Below are positions 34,509 through 43,268 of a stretch of DNA of 64,000 nucleotides, piece after piece. Within the stretch, counting starts at the first letter, position 1, and each line of letters starts with the position of its first letter. Source of the stretch: an uncultured Eubacterium sp. Lineage in GTDB: Bacteria; Bacillota; Clostridia; Oscillospirales; Acutalibacteraceae. The stretch lies in NCBI GenBank assembly GCA_910583925.1, contig CAJTZJ010000010.1:17763-81762 (forward strand), written 5' to 3'. The notes below the pieces were generated by a model, which saw only the letters and a list, made by a program, of their open reading frames with translations, ran no database searches and was not told where the DNA came from. Made by a program: the position numbers and the translations under genes.

Positions 34509-35666
34509 TCATTTTTTCTTGAATTTGTCAAAGAAACTTTCCTTATCTTTTTCAGTGTCTTTTGCGGCATTGCCTGCATTAAACTGACGAAGAAGTTCCT
34601 TTTGCTCGTTTGTAATGTTTTTTGGGATATCAACGATAATTCTGACAAATTCATCGCCCTTGCCAAATGAATTTAATCGGTCAATACCTTTATTTTTAAG
34701 CTTGAATACCTCACCGGGCTGTGTTCCTGCCGGCATATTGTATTTTACGGCTCCGTCTAAAGTTGGCACCTGAAGCTCAGAACCAAGTGTTGCATCAACA
34801 AATGAAACATGCTGTGTAAACCAAACATTGAAGCCATCTCTTTCAAAATACTTATGCGGCTTAATTTTGATAACAATTTTCAAATCTCCTGCCGGTCCGC
34901 CGTTTGAGCCTGCATCACCCATACCGCGCATGCTTACAATCTGATTGTTGTCAATTCCGGCTGGTATTGTAACATCAATTTTGTTTTTGCGCCGTACTTT
35001 TCCCTTGCCTGCACATTTCTGACAGGGTGTTTCAATGATTTTACCTGTTCCGTTACAATCCGGGCAGGCACGCTGTGTATTCATAACACCGAATGCGGTT
35101 CGGCTCTGAACATTTATAACACCTCTGCCGCCGCAATGTTGGCAGGTTTTCGGGCTTGTACCCTTTGCGGCACCTGTTCCGTTGCATTCACTGCAGCTTT
35201 CCACTCTCGGAACATCAACAGTTTTTTTGCATCCCTTTGCAGCTTCTTCAAATGTAAGAGTAAGCTGAATCTGAATATCTCTGCCCTTTCTCGGTGCATT
35301 CGGGTTTCCGGATCCGCCGAAGCCTCCAAATCCGCCGCCACCGCCGAAAAATGATGAAAAAATATCGCCAAGATCAATATCTCCGTCAAATCCAAATCCG
35401 CCGCCATAGCCTCCCTGTCCGGCGCCGTAGTTGGGGTCTACTCCCGCAAAGCCGAACTGATCGTATCGTGCTTTTTTATCAGGGTCTGAAAGAATCTCAT
35501 AAGCTTCGTTGCATTCTTTGAATTTTTCTTCTGCAACTTTGTCATTAGGATTAAGATCGGGATGATACTTCTTTGCTGTTTTTCTGTATGCTTTTTTTAT
35601 CTCGTCCGAAGAGGCACCTTTCTGAACACCAAGCACCTCATAATAATCTCTTTTTTCTTCGGGCAT
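34509..35666 (-). CDS. dnaJ: Chaperone DnaJ
   Basis: A 385-residue class I J-protein. The J domain (4-70) has the HPD in KYHPDLNP, followed by a Gly/Phe-rich region (YGGGFGFDGD...GGGGFGGFG), four zinc-finger repeats (CSECNGTG, CQHCGGRG, CPDCNGTG, CQKCAGKG) and the C-terminal substrate-binding domain. The frame is open 15 codons further upstream, but ATG 35666 has SD GGAGGC and gives the canonical MPEEKRDYYEVLG. It stimulates DnaK ATPase. It is last in the hrcA operon. Confidence 0.96.
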   Translation of the reverse strand: MPEEKRDYYEVLGVQKGASSDEIKKAYRKTAKKYHPDLNPNDKVAEEKFKECNEAYEILSDPDKKARYDQFGFAGVDPNYGAGQGGYGGGFGFDGDIDLGDIFSSFFGGGGGFGGFGGSGNPNAPRKGRDIQIQLTLTFEEAAKGCKKTVDVPRVESCSECNGTGAAKGTSPKTCQHCGGRGVINVQSRTAFGVMNTQRACPDCNGTGKIIETPCQKCAGKGKVRRKNKIDVTIPAGIDNNQIVSMRGMGDAGSNGGPAGDLKIVIKIKPHKYFERDGFNVWFTQHVSFVDATLGSELQVPTLDGAVKYNMPAGTQPGEVFKLKNKGIDRLNSFGKGDEFVRIIVDIPKNITNEQKELLRQFNAGNAAKDTEKDKESFFDKFKKK

Positions 35667-35697
35667 AATTGCCTCCGTAAGTAAGTTATTTAAATGT

Positions 35698-35727
35698 GGT
35701 ATCCCGTTCATTTCTGCACGGGATACC
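35698..35727 (-). other. Hairpin between dnaK and dnaJ
   Basis: A 10-bp stem GGTATCCCGT / ACGGGATACC with a 10-nt loop and no good T-tract on the minus strand. It more likely affects mRNA processing or the dnaK:dnaJ ratio than full termination. Confidence 0.5.
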
Positions 35728-35751
35728 TTTTGTGTTGCTTATTATTTTTTA

Positions 35752-37581
35752 TTAGTTGTCTTCAACTTCTGTATAATCGGCATCTGTGTAATCGGCACCG
35801 TTGTTATCAGGAGCTTGCTGCGCTGTTGGATCTGCACCCTGAGCAGCCTGTGCTGCCTGATAAAGCTTCTGTGAAACTTCATAGAACTTGGTCTGTAAAT
35901 CCTCTTCAGCTGCCTTGATGGCATCAAGGTTATCGCCCTTAAGAGCTTCCTTCAATGCTTCTGCCTTTGTTTCAAGTGCACTCTTGTCGTCGGCACTGAA
36001 TTTATCACCGTTTTCGGAAAGAAGTGTTTCTGTCTGATAAACCATCTGCTCAGCACCGTTTTTAAGGTCAACAGCTTCTCTTTTTTTCTTATCCTCATCA
36101 GCGAACTGTTCTGCTTCCTTAACAGCTTTTTCGATGTCCTCTTTGCTCATGTTTGAAGAAGCTGTAATACTGATGTTCTGTTCTTTGCCTGTGCCTAAAT
36201 CCTTAGCTGATACATGAACGATACCATTTGCATCAATATCAAAGGTTACCTCAATCTGCGGAACACCGCGGCGAGCAGGAAGAATGCCGTCAAGATGGAA
36301 CATACCTAATGTTTTGTTATCTTTTGCGAATTCTCTTTCACCCTGAAGAACATGAACCTCAACAGAGGTCTGGTTGTCTGCTGCAGTTGAGAAAATCTGT
36401 GATTTCTTAGTCGGAATCGTTGTATTTCTTTCGATGATAACGGTGTTTACACCGCCCATTGTTTCAATACCAAGTGAAAGCGGCGTAACATCAAGAAGAA
36501 GAAGTCCTTTAACATCTCCGCCGAGAACACCGCCCTGAAGAGCGGCACCCATAGCTACGCATTCATCAGGATTAATGCCTTTGAAAGGCTCTTTTCCGCT
36601 GAATTTCTGAATAGCCTCCTGAACAGCGGGAATTCTTGTTGAACCGCCAACAAGAAGAACCTTGTCGATTTCGCCCATTGAAAGTCCGCTGTCCTTCATA
36701 GCCTGGCGAACAGGACCCATTGTTGCTTCTACAAGATCAGCAGTCATCTGATTGAACTGCGCTCTGGAAAGAGTTAATTCAAGATGCTTAGGACCTGTAG
36801 CATCCGCTGTAATGAACGGAAGTGAAATTTGAGCAGTAGTCATACCTGAAAGGTCAATCTTTGCCTTTTCAGCAGCTTCCTTAACACGCTGCATAGCCAT
36901 TTTATCCGATGAAAGGTCAATACCGTTTGATTTTTTGAATTCGTCAACAATCCAATCCATAACTTTTTTGTCGAAGTCATCGCCGCCGAGGCTGTTGTTA
37001 CCGGCTGTTGCAAGAACTTCCTGAACGCCGTCGCCCATTTCAATGATAGATACATCGAATGTACCGCCGCCAAGGTCATAAACCATAACCTTCTGGTCGT
37101 CTTCCTTGTCTATACCAAATGCAAGTGCGGCAGCTGTTGGCTCGTTGATAATTCTTTTAACCTCAAGTCCTGCGATTTTTCCTGCGTCCTTTGTGGCCTG
37201 ACGCTGTGCATCGGTGAAATATGCAGGAACAGTGATAACTGCTTCCGTTACAGTGTCGCCAAGGTAGCTTTCGGCATCGGATTTAAGCTTCTGAAGAATG
37301 ATAGCTGAAATTTCCTGAGGTGTGTATGCCTTGCCGTCAATATCTACCTTATAATCTGAGCCCATATGTCTTTTAATAGAGCTGATTGTTTTTTCCGGAT
37401 TGGTAATTGCCTGGCGCTTTGCAACATTACCTACCATTCTTTCTCCGTCCTTGCTGAATGCAACAACAGATGGTGTAGTTCTTGCGCCTTCTGCGTTTGC
37501 GATTACAACCGGTTCGCCGCCTTCAATAACGCTTACACAGCTGTTTGTTGTACCTAAATCAATACCAATAATTTTTCCCAT
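35752..37581 (-). CDS. dnaK: Chaperone DnaK (Hsp70)
   Basis: A 609-residue Hsp70. ATPase domain: IGIDLGTTNSCVSVIEGG, VYDLGGGTFDVSIIE, LVGGSTRIPAVQ. The substrate domain starts around DVTPLSLGIETMGG, and the tail ends in a Gln/Ala-rich AAQAAQGADPTAQQ segment and acidic end. It shows the shortened N-terminal lobe of Gram-positive DnaKs, lacking an insert found in proteobacteria. SD AGGAGG. It is the third gene of the CIRCE-controlled operon. Confidence 0.97.
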   Translation of the reverse strand: MGKIIGIDLGTTNSCVSVIEGGEPVVIANAEGARTTPSVVAFSKDGERMVGNVAKRQAITNPEKTISSIKRHMGSDYKVDIDGKAYTPQEISAIILQKLKSDAESYLGDTVTEAVITVPAYFTDAQRQATKDAGKIAGLEVKRIINEPTAAALAFGIDKEDDQKVMVYDLGGGTFDVSIIEMGDGVQEVLATAGNNSLGGDDFDKKVMDWIVDEFKKSNGIDLSSDKMAMQRVKEAAEKAKIDLSGMTTAQISLPFITADATGPKHLELTLSRAQFNQMTADLVEATMGPVRQAMKDSGLSMGEIDKVLLVGGSTRIPAVQEAIQKFSGKEPFKGINPDECVAMGAALQGGVLGGDVKGLLLLDVTPLSLGIETMGGVNTVIIERNTTIPTKKSQIFSTAADNQTSVEVHVLQGEREFAKDNKTLGMFHLDGILPARRGVPQIEVTFDIDANGIVHVSAKDLGTGKEQNISITASSNMSKEDIEKAVKEAEQFADEDKKKREAVDLKNGAEQMVYQTETLLSENGDKFSADDKSALETKAEALKEALKGDNLDAIKAAEEDLQTKFYEVSQKLYQAAQAAQGADPTAQQAPDNNGADYTDADYTEVEDN

Positions 37582-37599
37582 TGTAAATTTCCTCCTGAT

Positions 37600-38118
37600 T
37601 TAATTTGCTGATTTAACCATAGCTGGTCTTATTATTTTATCGCTTATTTTGTATCCTTTCTGGAATACATCAACGATTTCTCCGTTTTTATAATTTTCAT
37701 CTTCAATGTGCATTACTGCGTTGTGGAGATTCGGGTCGAATTCCTCTCCGGGTGTACCGAAGATTTCAACACCTAATTTTCCAAGTGTGTCTACAAGGCT
37801 GTTGAATGTAATTTCAACACCTTTTTTTAAGCTGTCATAGTCCTCGCTCTCGCTTGCAAGTGCTCTTTCAAGGTTATCTATAACAGGCAGCAGTTCCTTG
37901 ATGGTTTCTGATTTTGCAAATACATAGGCATCCTGCTTTTCTTTTTCGCTTCGTTTTCTGAAGTTTGCATACTCAGCCGTGATTCTTAAAAGCTGATCCT
38001 TTGTATCGGCAAGCTCCTTGTCTGCCGTGTTTTCTTCTGCTGCTTTCTGGGTTTCTTCCTCGGTGACTGTTTCTTCTTTAACAGTCTCCTCAGTTTCAAG
38101 AGTTTCTTTTTTACTCAA
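37600..38118 (-). CDS. grpE: Nucleotide exchange factor GrpE
   Basis: 172 residues: an acidic, disordered N-terminus (KKETLETEETVKEETVTEEE), a long coiled coil around LLRITAEYANFRKRSEKEK, and a C-terminal beta domain with PGEEFDPNLHNAVMH and VVDVFQKGYK-like sequence (EIVDVFQKGYKISDKIIRPA). The start is TTG 38118 behind GGGAGG and overlaps the hrcA end by 8 nt. It releases ADP from DnaK. Confidence 0.95.
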   Translation of the reverse strand: MSKKETLETEETVKEETVTEEETQKAAEENTADKELADTKDQLLRITAEYANFRKRSEKEKQDAYVFAKSETIKELLPVIDNLERALASESEDYDSLKKGVEITFNSLVDTLGKLGVEIFGTPGEEFDPNLHNAVMHIEDENYKNGEIVDVFQKGYKISDKIIRPAMVKSAN

Positions 38119-39148
38119 ATGTTACGCCTCCCTTTTGGAGAAATTCTTTAACTGTTTTCATTATATATTCAACTCTCGGAAGAATAGAGGAATAATCTAT
38201 TCTTGTTGAGCCTATAATGCCTAATACTGCTGTCTGGCTGTTGTTATAGTTGAATTTGGCAAGTGCCGTTGTCGTATTTTTTAATTCGTAATGGTGATTT
38301 TCATCGCCTATTAGAAGTTCTGTTTCCTTGCCGAATTTAGAATAAGCCTCCATAAGCTGCTTTAAATGATCTTTAGCAGCGAGAAAAGATAAAAGCCTGT
38401 AAACACCGTTTCCAAGCTCCTCGTGAGAAAACAAATTCGTTTCACCCTCGATGAACACTGTGCTTTCGGAAGCCTCTCTGCAAAGTGCGCAAAGGCTTGT
38501 TAAAACGGGAAGCATATCAAATGCTCTTGTTCCTAAAACAGGAACGGTGCTTTGAATAAGCCCGATATTAACCTCTGTAAGCGGAGTACCGATGAAATAT
38601 TCCGACATAATATAATAGAAAAGAGATTTGAATTTTTCATCAACTGGGCATTCCGGTCTGCAAACAGAGGATTTGATTTTTCCGCCTATTGTAAGCATAA
38701 CAAGCATTGCCTTTCCGTTTCCGGCGGGAATTAAATCAACACCCTGAATGCTGTCGTATTCATCTTTTATTGTGTTGCAGAAAGCAGCACAGTTTGTTGC
38801 TTCTGCAAGCAGGGCGGTTGCATCGTGCAAAAGTCTTTCGGGATCTCCTGCGTTAATCGAAAGCTTTTCTGCAATAAGTGCTTTTTCATAATCTGTTAAT
38901 TCCTTTGGAGTTAACAGATTGTTTACATAGTATCTGTATGAAGCCTTGCTGGGTATTCTTCCGCCGCTGGTGTGCATTTGCTCTAAAAATCCAAGCTCGG
39001 AAAGATAAGCCATTTCGTTTCTTATCGTTGCGCTTGAAATTCGGTAGGGAAGTAAACTTGCAAGAGTTTTTGAACCGATGGGTTCGCCTGTTTTAATATA
39101 GCTGTCAATAATAATATTTAAGATTGCAGCCCGCCGTTCTCCTATCAA
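38111..39148 (-). CDS. hrcA: Heat-inducible transcription repressor HrcA
   Basis: About 345 residues. The winged-helix N-terminus (RRAAILNIIIDSYIKTGEPI, SATIRNEMAYLSELGFLEQ, HTSGGRIPSKASYRYYV) is diagnostic, followed by the GAF-like dimerisation domain. The start is uncertain: TTG 39148 lies 8 nt after AGGGTGG; GTG codons at 39157-39160 and an ATG-free extension into CIRCE are also in frame. It represses its own operon through the CIRCE operator and is kept active by GroEL in relatives. Confidence 0.92.
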   Translation of the reverse strand: MIGERRAAILNIIIDSYIKTGEPIGSKTLASLLPYRISSATIRNEMAYLSELGFLEQMHTSGGRIPSKASYRYYVNNLLTPKELTDYEKALIAEKLSINAGDPERLLHDATALLAEATNCAAFCNTIKDEYDSIQGVDLIPAGNGKAMLVMLTIGGKIKSSVCRPECPVDEKFKSLFYYIMSEYFIGTPLTEVNIGLIQSTVPVLGTRAFDMLPVLTSLCALCREASESTVFIEGETNLFSHEELGNGVYRLLSFLAAKDHLKQLMEAYSKFGKETELLIGDENHHYELKNTTTALAKFNYNNSQTAVLGIIGSTRIDYSSILPRVEYIMKTVKEFLQKGGVTFE

Positions 39149-39171
39149 GCTTTTCACCACCCTTTTGTGAG

Positions 39172-39198
39172 TTAGCACTCTAAGCGTTCGAGTGCTAA
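39172..39198. promoter_or_regulatory. CIRCE operator
   Basis: A perfect TTAGCACTC-N9-GAGTGCTAA inverted repeat between the hrcA promoter and start codon. This is the HrcA binding site. Confidence 0.97.
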
Positions 39199-39209
39199 CT
39201 GCTGTAATT

Positions 39210-39238
39210 ATATTATATCCATTAATTCATTTTGTCAA
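39210..39238 (-). promoter_or_regulatory. Predicted promoter of hrcA-grpE-dnaK-dnaJ
   Basis: Minus strand -35 TTGACA (39233-39238), 17-bp spacer, -10 TAATAT (39210-39215). CIRCE covers the transcription start side. Confidence 0.7.
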
Positions 39239-39320
39239 CACTTTTTTGAAAAAATTTCTAAAAATTAGCAGTTTGTTCATAAAAGTGCTATTGACACTGA
39301 AAATACAGATTATATATAGA

Positions 39321-39350
39321 AAGAGCATATGAAATAAATCATATGCTCTT
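39321..39350 (-). terminator. Probable terminator of the CHAP gene
   Basis: An 11-bp stem AAGAGCATATG / CATATGCTCTT with a weak T-tract (TCTATATA) on the minus strand. Confidence 0.6.
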
Positions 39351-39374
39351 AATGCATTTAATTATATTTTAATT

Positions 39375-40025
39375 TTAGCTTACAGCGTTTGTAATCATAA
39401 GGCTGTTCATCAGAAGCACCGGCTCGTTTTCAATAGTTAATGCTGTTTCTGAAAAAGGATTACAGGGAGCTTCAGTAAATTCAGATATTTCCTGCGTATA
39501 ACTGTAAACAGGCTCTTCGGCAAATACGGAGTCTGAAGCGTAAATATAACCATAAAAGGTTTGGCGATATGCACTATTAGGATTGCTGAAAGTTTTGGTG
39601 TTAAAATATTTGCCGCGCCAATGTGATTCGGAGATAGTAACGATATCTTCGTCTATTGATTCAACAACAGCAACATGTCTGCTCCAACAGGCAATAGCCC
39701 CAAGTTTCGGTTCACTGCCGTATTCATAATAATCATTTCTTTTATTGGTAAACCACCAGTTTCCTGCATTTCCGGATTTGATAAGAGGTGCTTCGCCTGT
39801 TATTTCATAAATTCTTCCATAGGCATAAGCTGTGCAGTTCGGCATTCCATAGCCCTGTTTGGAATAAATGTTGAGGCTTCTGTTGTAATACGAATTGCCG
39901 CTTGATGGTGTGGATAATCTTGGCTCAAAATCACTTTCTCCGGCAAGTGCTGCGGTTGGAAGTAATGTTAGCATCATTATAAATGTTATAATTCCAAGTA
40001 GTATTCTTTTAAATATTTTATTCAT
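39375..40025 (-). CDS. Secreted CHAP-domain peptidoglycan hydrolase-like protein
   Basis: 216 residues with a signal peptide (KRILLGIITFIMMLTLLPTA, cleavage likely after ALA at about 28). The CHAP domain follows, with catalytic Cys in YGMPNCTAYAYGR (about 64) and His in ACWSRHVAVVES. These cysteine amidases/endopeptidases cut peptidoglycan cross-links. The C-terminal 50 residues lack a recognised wall-binding module. SD AGAGGAAG. Two WalR-type boxes upstream suggest control by the essential cell-wall two-component system. Confidence 0.85.
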   Translation of the reverse strand: MNKIFKRILLGIITFIMMLTLLPTAALAGESDFEPRLSTPSSGNSYYNRSLNIYSKQGYGMPNCTAYAYGRIYEITGEAPLIKSGNAGNWWFTNKRNDYYEYGSEPKLGAIACWSRHVAVVESIDEDIVTISESHWRGKYFNTKTFSNPNSAYRQTFYGYIYASDSVFAEEPVYSYTQEISEFTEAPCNPFSETALTIENEPVLLMNSLMITNAVS

Positions 40026-40081
40026 AAAAACTTCCTCTCAATTTGATTGGCGGATGCCTTTCTCTTTGGGATAGCTTAGAT

Positions 40082-40098
40082 TGTAACACAATTGTAAT
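40082..40098 (+). promoter_or_regulatory. WalR-type box 1
   Basis: TGTAAC-N5-TGTAAT fits the WalR (YycF) consensus TGTWAH-N5-TGTWAH exactly. It lies 57-73 bp before the CHAP gene start, on the opposite strand. Confidence 0.6.
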
Positions 40099-40131
40099 CT
40101 TTTAATCTATGTGAAATTTAACTAAGGCTTT

Positions 40132-40148
40132 TGTAACTATTTTGTAAT
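40132..40148 (+). promoter_or_regulatory. WalR-type box 2
   Basis: A second exact TGTAAC-N5-TGTAAT, 50 bp (about five helical turns) from box 1 and in the same orientation. The remaining gap to 40366 is very AT-rich, with a TTGACA at 40184 that may belong to a rightward promoter for the small genes. Confidence 0.6.
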
Positions 40149-40366
40149 TAATAGACATAATAAACAAAATGTTAAGCTTTTACTTGACAAGTGTTTTTAC
40201 AAAAAAATAAAAATGTAATATTATTATACTTCAAAATGTTCAAAAAATTAATTTTTTATTTATATGTTTGTATATTTTGCTGTAAATATTATATGCGCAG
40301 CTGTAAATAATACTATTGAACACAAATTGTTTGTTTATCTTATTTAATATAGAAAGGAAAAATGTT

Positions 40367-40525
40367 ATGCCGGATTTATTTAATTTAACACCGGAAATGA
40401 ACAGCTATTTTGATTCTTTGCCAAAGGGTATGCAGGAAAATGTTATTCAAAGCGGTGCAAAAATAAACAGCTTAGCTGATTTAAAACAGGTTGTAAAGGA
40501 GCTTTCGGGAAATGAAATATCCTGA
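40367..40525 (+). CDS. Small protein (52 aa), function unknown
   Basis: Product MPDLFNLTPEMNSYFDSLPK and onward, soluble, with an SLADLKQVVKEL helix near the end. SD AAAGGAAAA lies before ATG 40367; an upstream in-frame ATG at 40316 has no SD. It overlaps the next small gene by 14 nt. It resembles short Clostridia proteins found with a second small partner, but I cannot name it. Confidence 0.6.
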   Translation: MPDLFNLTPEMNSYFDSLPKGMQENVIQSGAKINSLADLKQVVKELSGNEIS

Positions 40526-40724
40526 AAAAGATAAGGCGGTATCTTCTCCTCATGGAAGCTACAGGAAAAAATATCACCTTAAATCATCAATAACAAATAA
40601 GTATTGTGCAAGTGTAAGCAATCCAACCGTTCAGCCCGATGCACGAACGGAAATGGGTGTGCCGATTCCGAGCCTTGAAAATGTGGAATATTCAAAGGAA
40701 TATCAGGAAGAGAATCAAAGATAA
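40512..40724 (+). CDS. Small basic protein (70 aa), function unknown
   Basis: A Lys/Tyr/Ser-rich 70-residue product (MKYPEKDKAVSSPHGSYRKK start, GVPIPSLENVEYSKEYQEE near the end) with no membrane helix. It overlaps the 52-aa gene by 14 nt with GGAG upstream, so it is translationally coupled. A strong terminator follows directly. No family recognised. Confidence 0.55.
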   Translation: MKYPEKDKAVSSPHGSYRKKYHLKSSITNKYCASVSNPTVQPDARTEMGVPIPSLENVEYSKEYQEENQR

Positions 40725-40725
40725 T

Positions 40726-40763
40726 AAAGGCTGTGTTTGCTACTGCAAACACAGCCTTTATTA
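40726..40763 (+). terminator. Terminator of the small-gene pair
   Basis: A perfect 15-bp stem (40726-40740 with 40745-40759) with loop TACT, followed by TTTATTATA. Confidence 0.8.
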
Positions 40764-40766
40764 TAT

Positions 40767-40793
40767 GAAAAAAACCACGCGTTTGACGCGTGG
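40767..40793 (-). terminator. Terminator of the ABC-2 permease gene
   Basis: Stem CCACGCGT / ACGCGTGG with a 3-nt loop, followed on the minus strand by TTTTTTTC. Confidence 0.88.
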
Positions 40794-40805
40794 CTGATTT
40801 TTTGA

Positions 40806-41639
40806 TTACATATGGAAAATAAGATCGTCACTTTTTTTATTGAAAATGAAAATTCCTAAGAGCAAAACGCCGAATGACCATGCCGAGGCACCTAAAAGCA
40901 AATCTAAATCCATAGGCTTTCCGTAATAAACACATTGCCTGAACAGTTCCATTATATGATATATCGGATTAATTTCAATAAGCATTCTTGTCCACTTAGA
41001 TGTGATTGTATCTATGGAATAAATAATAGGAACTGCGTAAAATAATAAGGTGCAGAAAACATCCCAAATATACTTTATATCTCTGAAATAAACCTGAAAA
41101 ACAGCAAGGATAAGACCTACTCCTGTTGTAAAAATCAAAAGCAGCAAAAGCGGAATAAAGAACAAAAGAGCATATCCGCTTATCGTAAGAGAATCTCCCC
41201 CTGAAATCCCTGTTAATCTGAAGAATATCCAAACACAGATGAAGCACAAAAGAGATATAGCAAGATTTACAAAGGTTGAAAGGATTGAAGAAAGCGGGTA
41301 AATATATTTTGGCACATAAACCTTTTTGATAATCGGGGCATTCGTTCTGAAGGACATAAGAGCCGCTTTTGTTGATGTAGTAAAGAATTCAAATAAAAGT
41401 CTGCCTGTGAATAAATAAACAGGGTAGCAGGCAATGTTTCCTCTTTTACCTAAAATACTGCTGAAAACAACAGAAAGTACTGCCATATTAAGAAGAGGCT
41501 GAACAAAGCTCCAAAAAATTCCAAGCACGGAATCCCGGTATTTTAGTTTAAGACTCTTTCGTGTTAATTCACGAAGAAGCGATTTATACTGATTGAATGT
41601 ATTCCAAAAAGTATGATCGCTGTTTTTTGTTTTTTCCAT
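40806..41639 (-). CDS. ABC-2 type permease, polysaccharide/teichoic acid export (TagG/Wzm-like)
   Basis: A 277-residue protein with six predicted helices. It shows the TagG/RfbD/KpsM features: LKLKYRDSVLGIFWSFVQPL near the N-terminus, YPVYLFTGRLLFEFF, KVYVPKYIYPLSSI and NPIYHIMELFRQCVYYGKP. It would export a lipid-linked glycan with an ATPase partner, but no ATP-binding gene is adjacent. Upstream 41640-41787 holds a GTTTACA/TGTAAAC hairpin at 41712-41729. It is on the same strand as aroK, which lies 148 bp upstream. Confidence 0.85.
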   Translation of the reverse strand: MEKTKNSDHTFWNTFNQYKSLLRELTRKSLKLKYRDSVLGIFWSFVQPLLNMAVLSVVFSSILGKRGNIACYPVYLFTGRLLFEFFTTSTKAALMSFRTNAPIIKKVYVPKYIYPLSSILSTFVNLAISLLCFICVWIFFRLTGISGGDSLTISGYALLFFIPLLLLLIFTTGVGLILAVFQVYFRDIKYIWDVFCTLLFYAVPIIYSIDTITSKWTRMLIEINPIYHIMELFRQCVYYGKPMDLDLLLGASAWSFGVLLLGIFIFNKKSDDLIFHM

Positions 41640-41787
41640 TTAAAACCTCAATATACATCAAAAAATATTGTTCATTATAGCACAAACAATTGCTAAGTTC
41701 AATATTGCATAGTTTACAGTTTTGTAAACAATTTATTGTTATTTTGGGTAAAAGTTACAAGGTAATAGATATAAGTAAATAATATTG

Positions 41788-42276
41788 TTATCTGAATAAA
41801 TCCGCAATATGAACGGCGGTTTTTCTTGCTGCGATATCACCATCAATTACAAAATCGGCAGCAGCAAGGTATTTCTCTCGCCTTTCCTCATAAAGCTTTT
41901 TTGCATTTTCTCTGTTTTTAAAAAGAGGTCTGGAGGTGCCGTCGCCAACCCGGGTGCATATAACATCAAAGGAAGCATCAAGAAAAACAATCTTTGCTCC
42001 TTTTTTCAATGCTTCAACATTTCTGTCAAATGTGAGAGCTCCGCCTCCTGTTGAAATAACAGCGTTTTTAAGTTCTGCTGTTTTTTTGCAGATTTCAAAT
42101 TCCAGTTCTCTGAAATACTCTTCGCCTCTTGCGGCAAAAATTGCAGGAATGGATATTCCTGTTTTTTCCTCTATCATCTCATCGGTATCTACAAATTTGC
42201 GTCCTGTAATTTTTGCCAGCTCTTTTCCGACAACGGTTTTTCCTGCCCCCATAAATCCGCAAAGCGCAATATTCAT
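41788..42276 (-). CDS. aroK: Shikimate kinase
   Basis: 162 residues, cytoplasmic. Walker A GFMGAGKTVVGKELA, FVDTDEMIEEKTG (shikimate-binding Asp), FRELEFEICKK, and STGGGALTF are canonical. It phosphorylates shikimate at O3 in aromatic amino-acid synthesis. Its ATG overlaps the aroE stop by one base (TAATG), showing coupling. Confidence 0.95.
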   Translation of the reverse strand: MNIALCGFMGAGKTVVGKELAKITGRKFVDTDEMIEEKTGISIPAIFAARGEEYFRELEFEICKKTAELKNAVISTGGGALTFDRNVEALKKGAKIVFLDASFDVICTRVGDGTSRPLFKNRENAKKLYEERREKYLAAADFVIDGDIAARKTAVHIADLFR

Positions 42277-43100
42277 TATTTTTCAAGCTCCTTTTTGGTT
42301 ATTTCAATTACCTTTTGAATGTCTTTTTCGGTAAATTTGATATCATTCCAGATTTCTTCAGCAACGGCAGCCTGCCAAACAAGCATGGAAAGTCCGTTTG
42401 AATATTTAATTCCTGCTTCCTTAGCATATTTTACAAATAAGGTTTCTTCCGGATTATAAATCGCATCAAAAACAGCATCTGCCTTTTGAATGATTTCCTT
42501 GGGAAGTATACAGGCGTTTATATTCGGATGCATGCCGACAGGAGTTCCGTTTATAATAAGATTATAGCTTTCGTTAACCTCTTTCAGATTTAACACTTTG
42601 GCATTCTTATTCAGCTTGTTTTTAATTTCCTCTGCTAATATATTTGCCGACGGAATATCGTTATCCCTAACAGCAATTGTTAAACTGCATCCTGCAAGCG
42701 CGGCTTCAAAGGCAAACATTCTGGCAACTCCGCCTGAGCCGCAAAGAAGAACATTGCCGGATAAATCAATATCCGCCATTTTGATTGCTCTCAAAAAGCC
42801 ATAGCAGTCTGTGTTATATCCTTTCAGCTTTTTACCTGGTTTAACCGTGTTTACCGCACCGAAAAGTGCAGCTCTTTCATCAAGTTCATCAAGAAGAGGA
42901 ATAACATCGATTTTATGGGGAATAGTTACATTGAAGCCGTCAAGCCCCGTAAGCTTTGAAAATTCATTTTTAAGAGCATCGGGTGAAATTTCAAACAGAT
43001 TATATTCACCATTTATGCCGCCTATTTTAAATAATTCCCTATGGATAACAGGGGATAGTGAATGACCCAAAGGGTAGCCTGTAAGTCCGAATTGTTTCAT
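42276..43100 (-). CDS. aroE: Shikimate dehydrogenase
   Basis: 274 residues. Substrate site GYPLGHSLSPVIHRELF, catalytic Lys/Asp in FNVTIPHKIDVIPLLDEL, GAVNTVK, NTDCYGFLRAI, and the nucleotide-binding LLCGSGGVARMFAFEA (a GSGG version of the usual GAGG) are present. It reduces 3-dehydroshikimate with NADPH. SD AAAGGAA. It forms a two-gene unit with aroK. Confidence 0.95.
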   Translation of the reverse strand: MKQFGLTGYPLGHSLSPVIHRELFKIGGINGEYNLFEISPDALKNEFSKLTGLDGFNVTIPHKIDVIPLLDELDERAALFGAVNTVKPGKKLKGYNTDCYGFLRAIKMADIDLSGNVLLCGSGGVARMFAFEAALAGCSLTIAVRDNDIPSANILAEEIKNKLNKNAKVLNLKEVNESYNLIINGTPVGMHPNINACILPKEIIQKADAVFDAIYNPEETLFVKYAKEAGIKYSNGLSMLVWQAAVAEEIWNDIKFTEKDIQKVIEITKKELEK

Positions 43101-43180
43101 TAGAAAGTTCCTTTCTTATGCAAGATTTTTCAGCTTTGCAGAAATTCATAAATATAGTTTGGATTTAATACGCCGAGCTA

Positions 43181-43209
43181 TTGACAACTTAGTCTAAATT
43201 TTATAATAT
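43181..43209 (+). promoter_or_regulatory. Predicted acpP promoter
   Basis: -35 TTGACA (43181-43186) and -10 TAATAT (43204-43209) at 17 bp; a TATAAT at 43202 would give 15 bp. No FapR-type operator is evident. Confidence 0.55.
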
Positions 43210-43268
43210 GATAATAACACAACAGTTAAATATTAACAACTATTATTTTTGTTTAGGAGTGACCGGTT

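Noticed and set aside
41712..41729. GTTTACA/TGTAAAC hairpin after aroK as a terminator
   Set aside because: The stem is only 7 bp and AT-rich with no T-tract on the minus strand; kept only as a remark.
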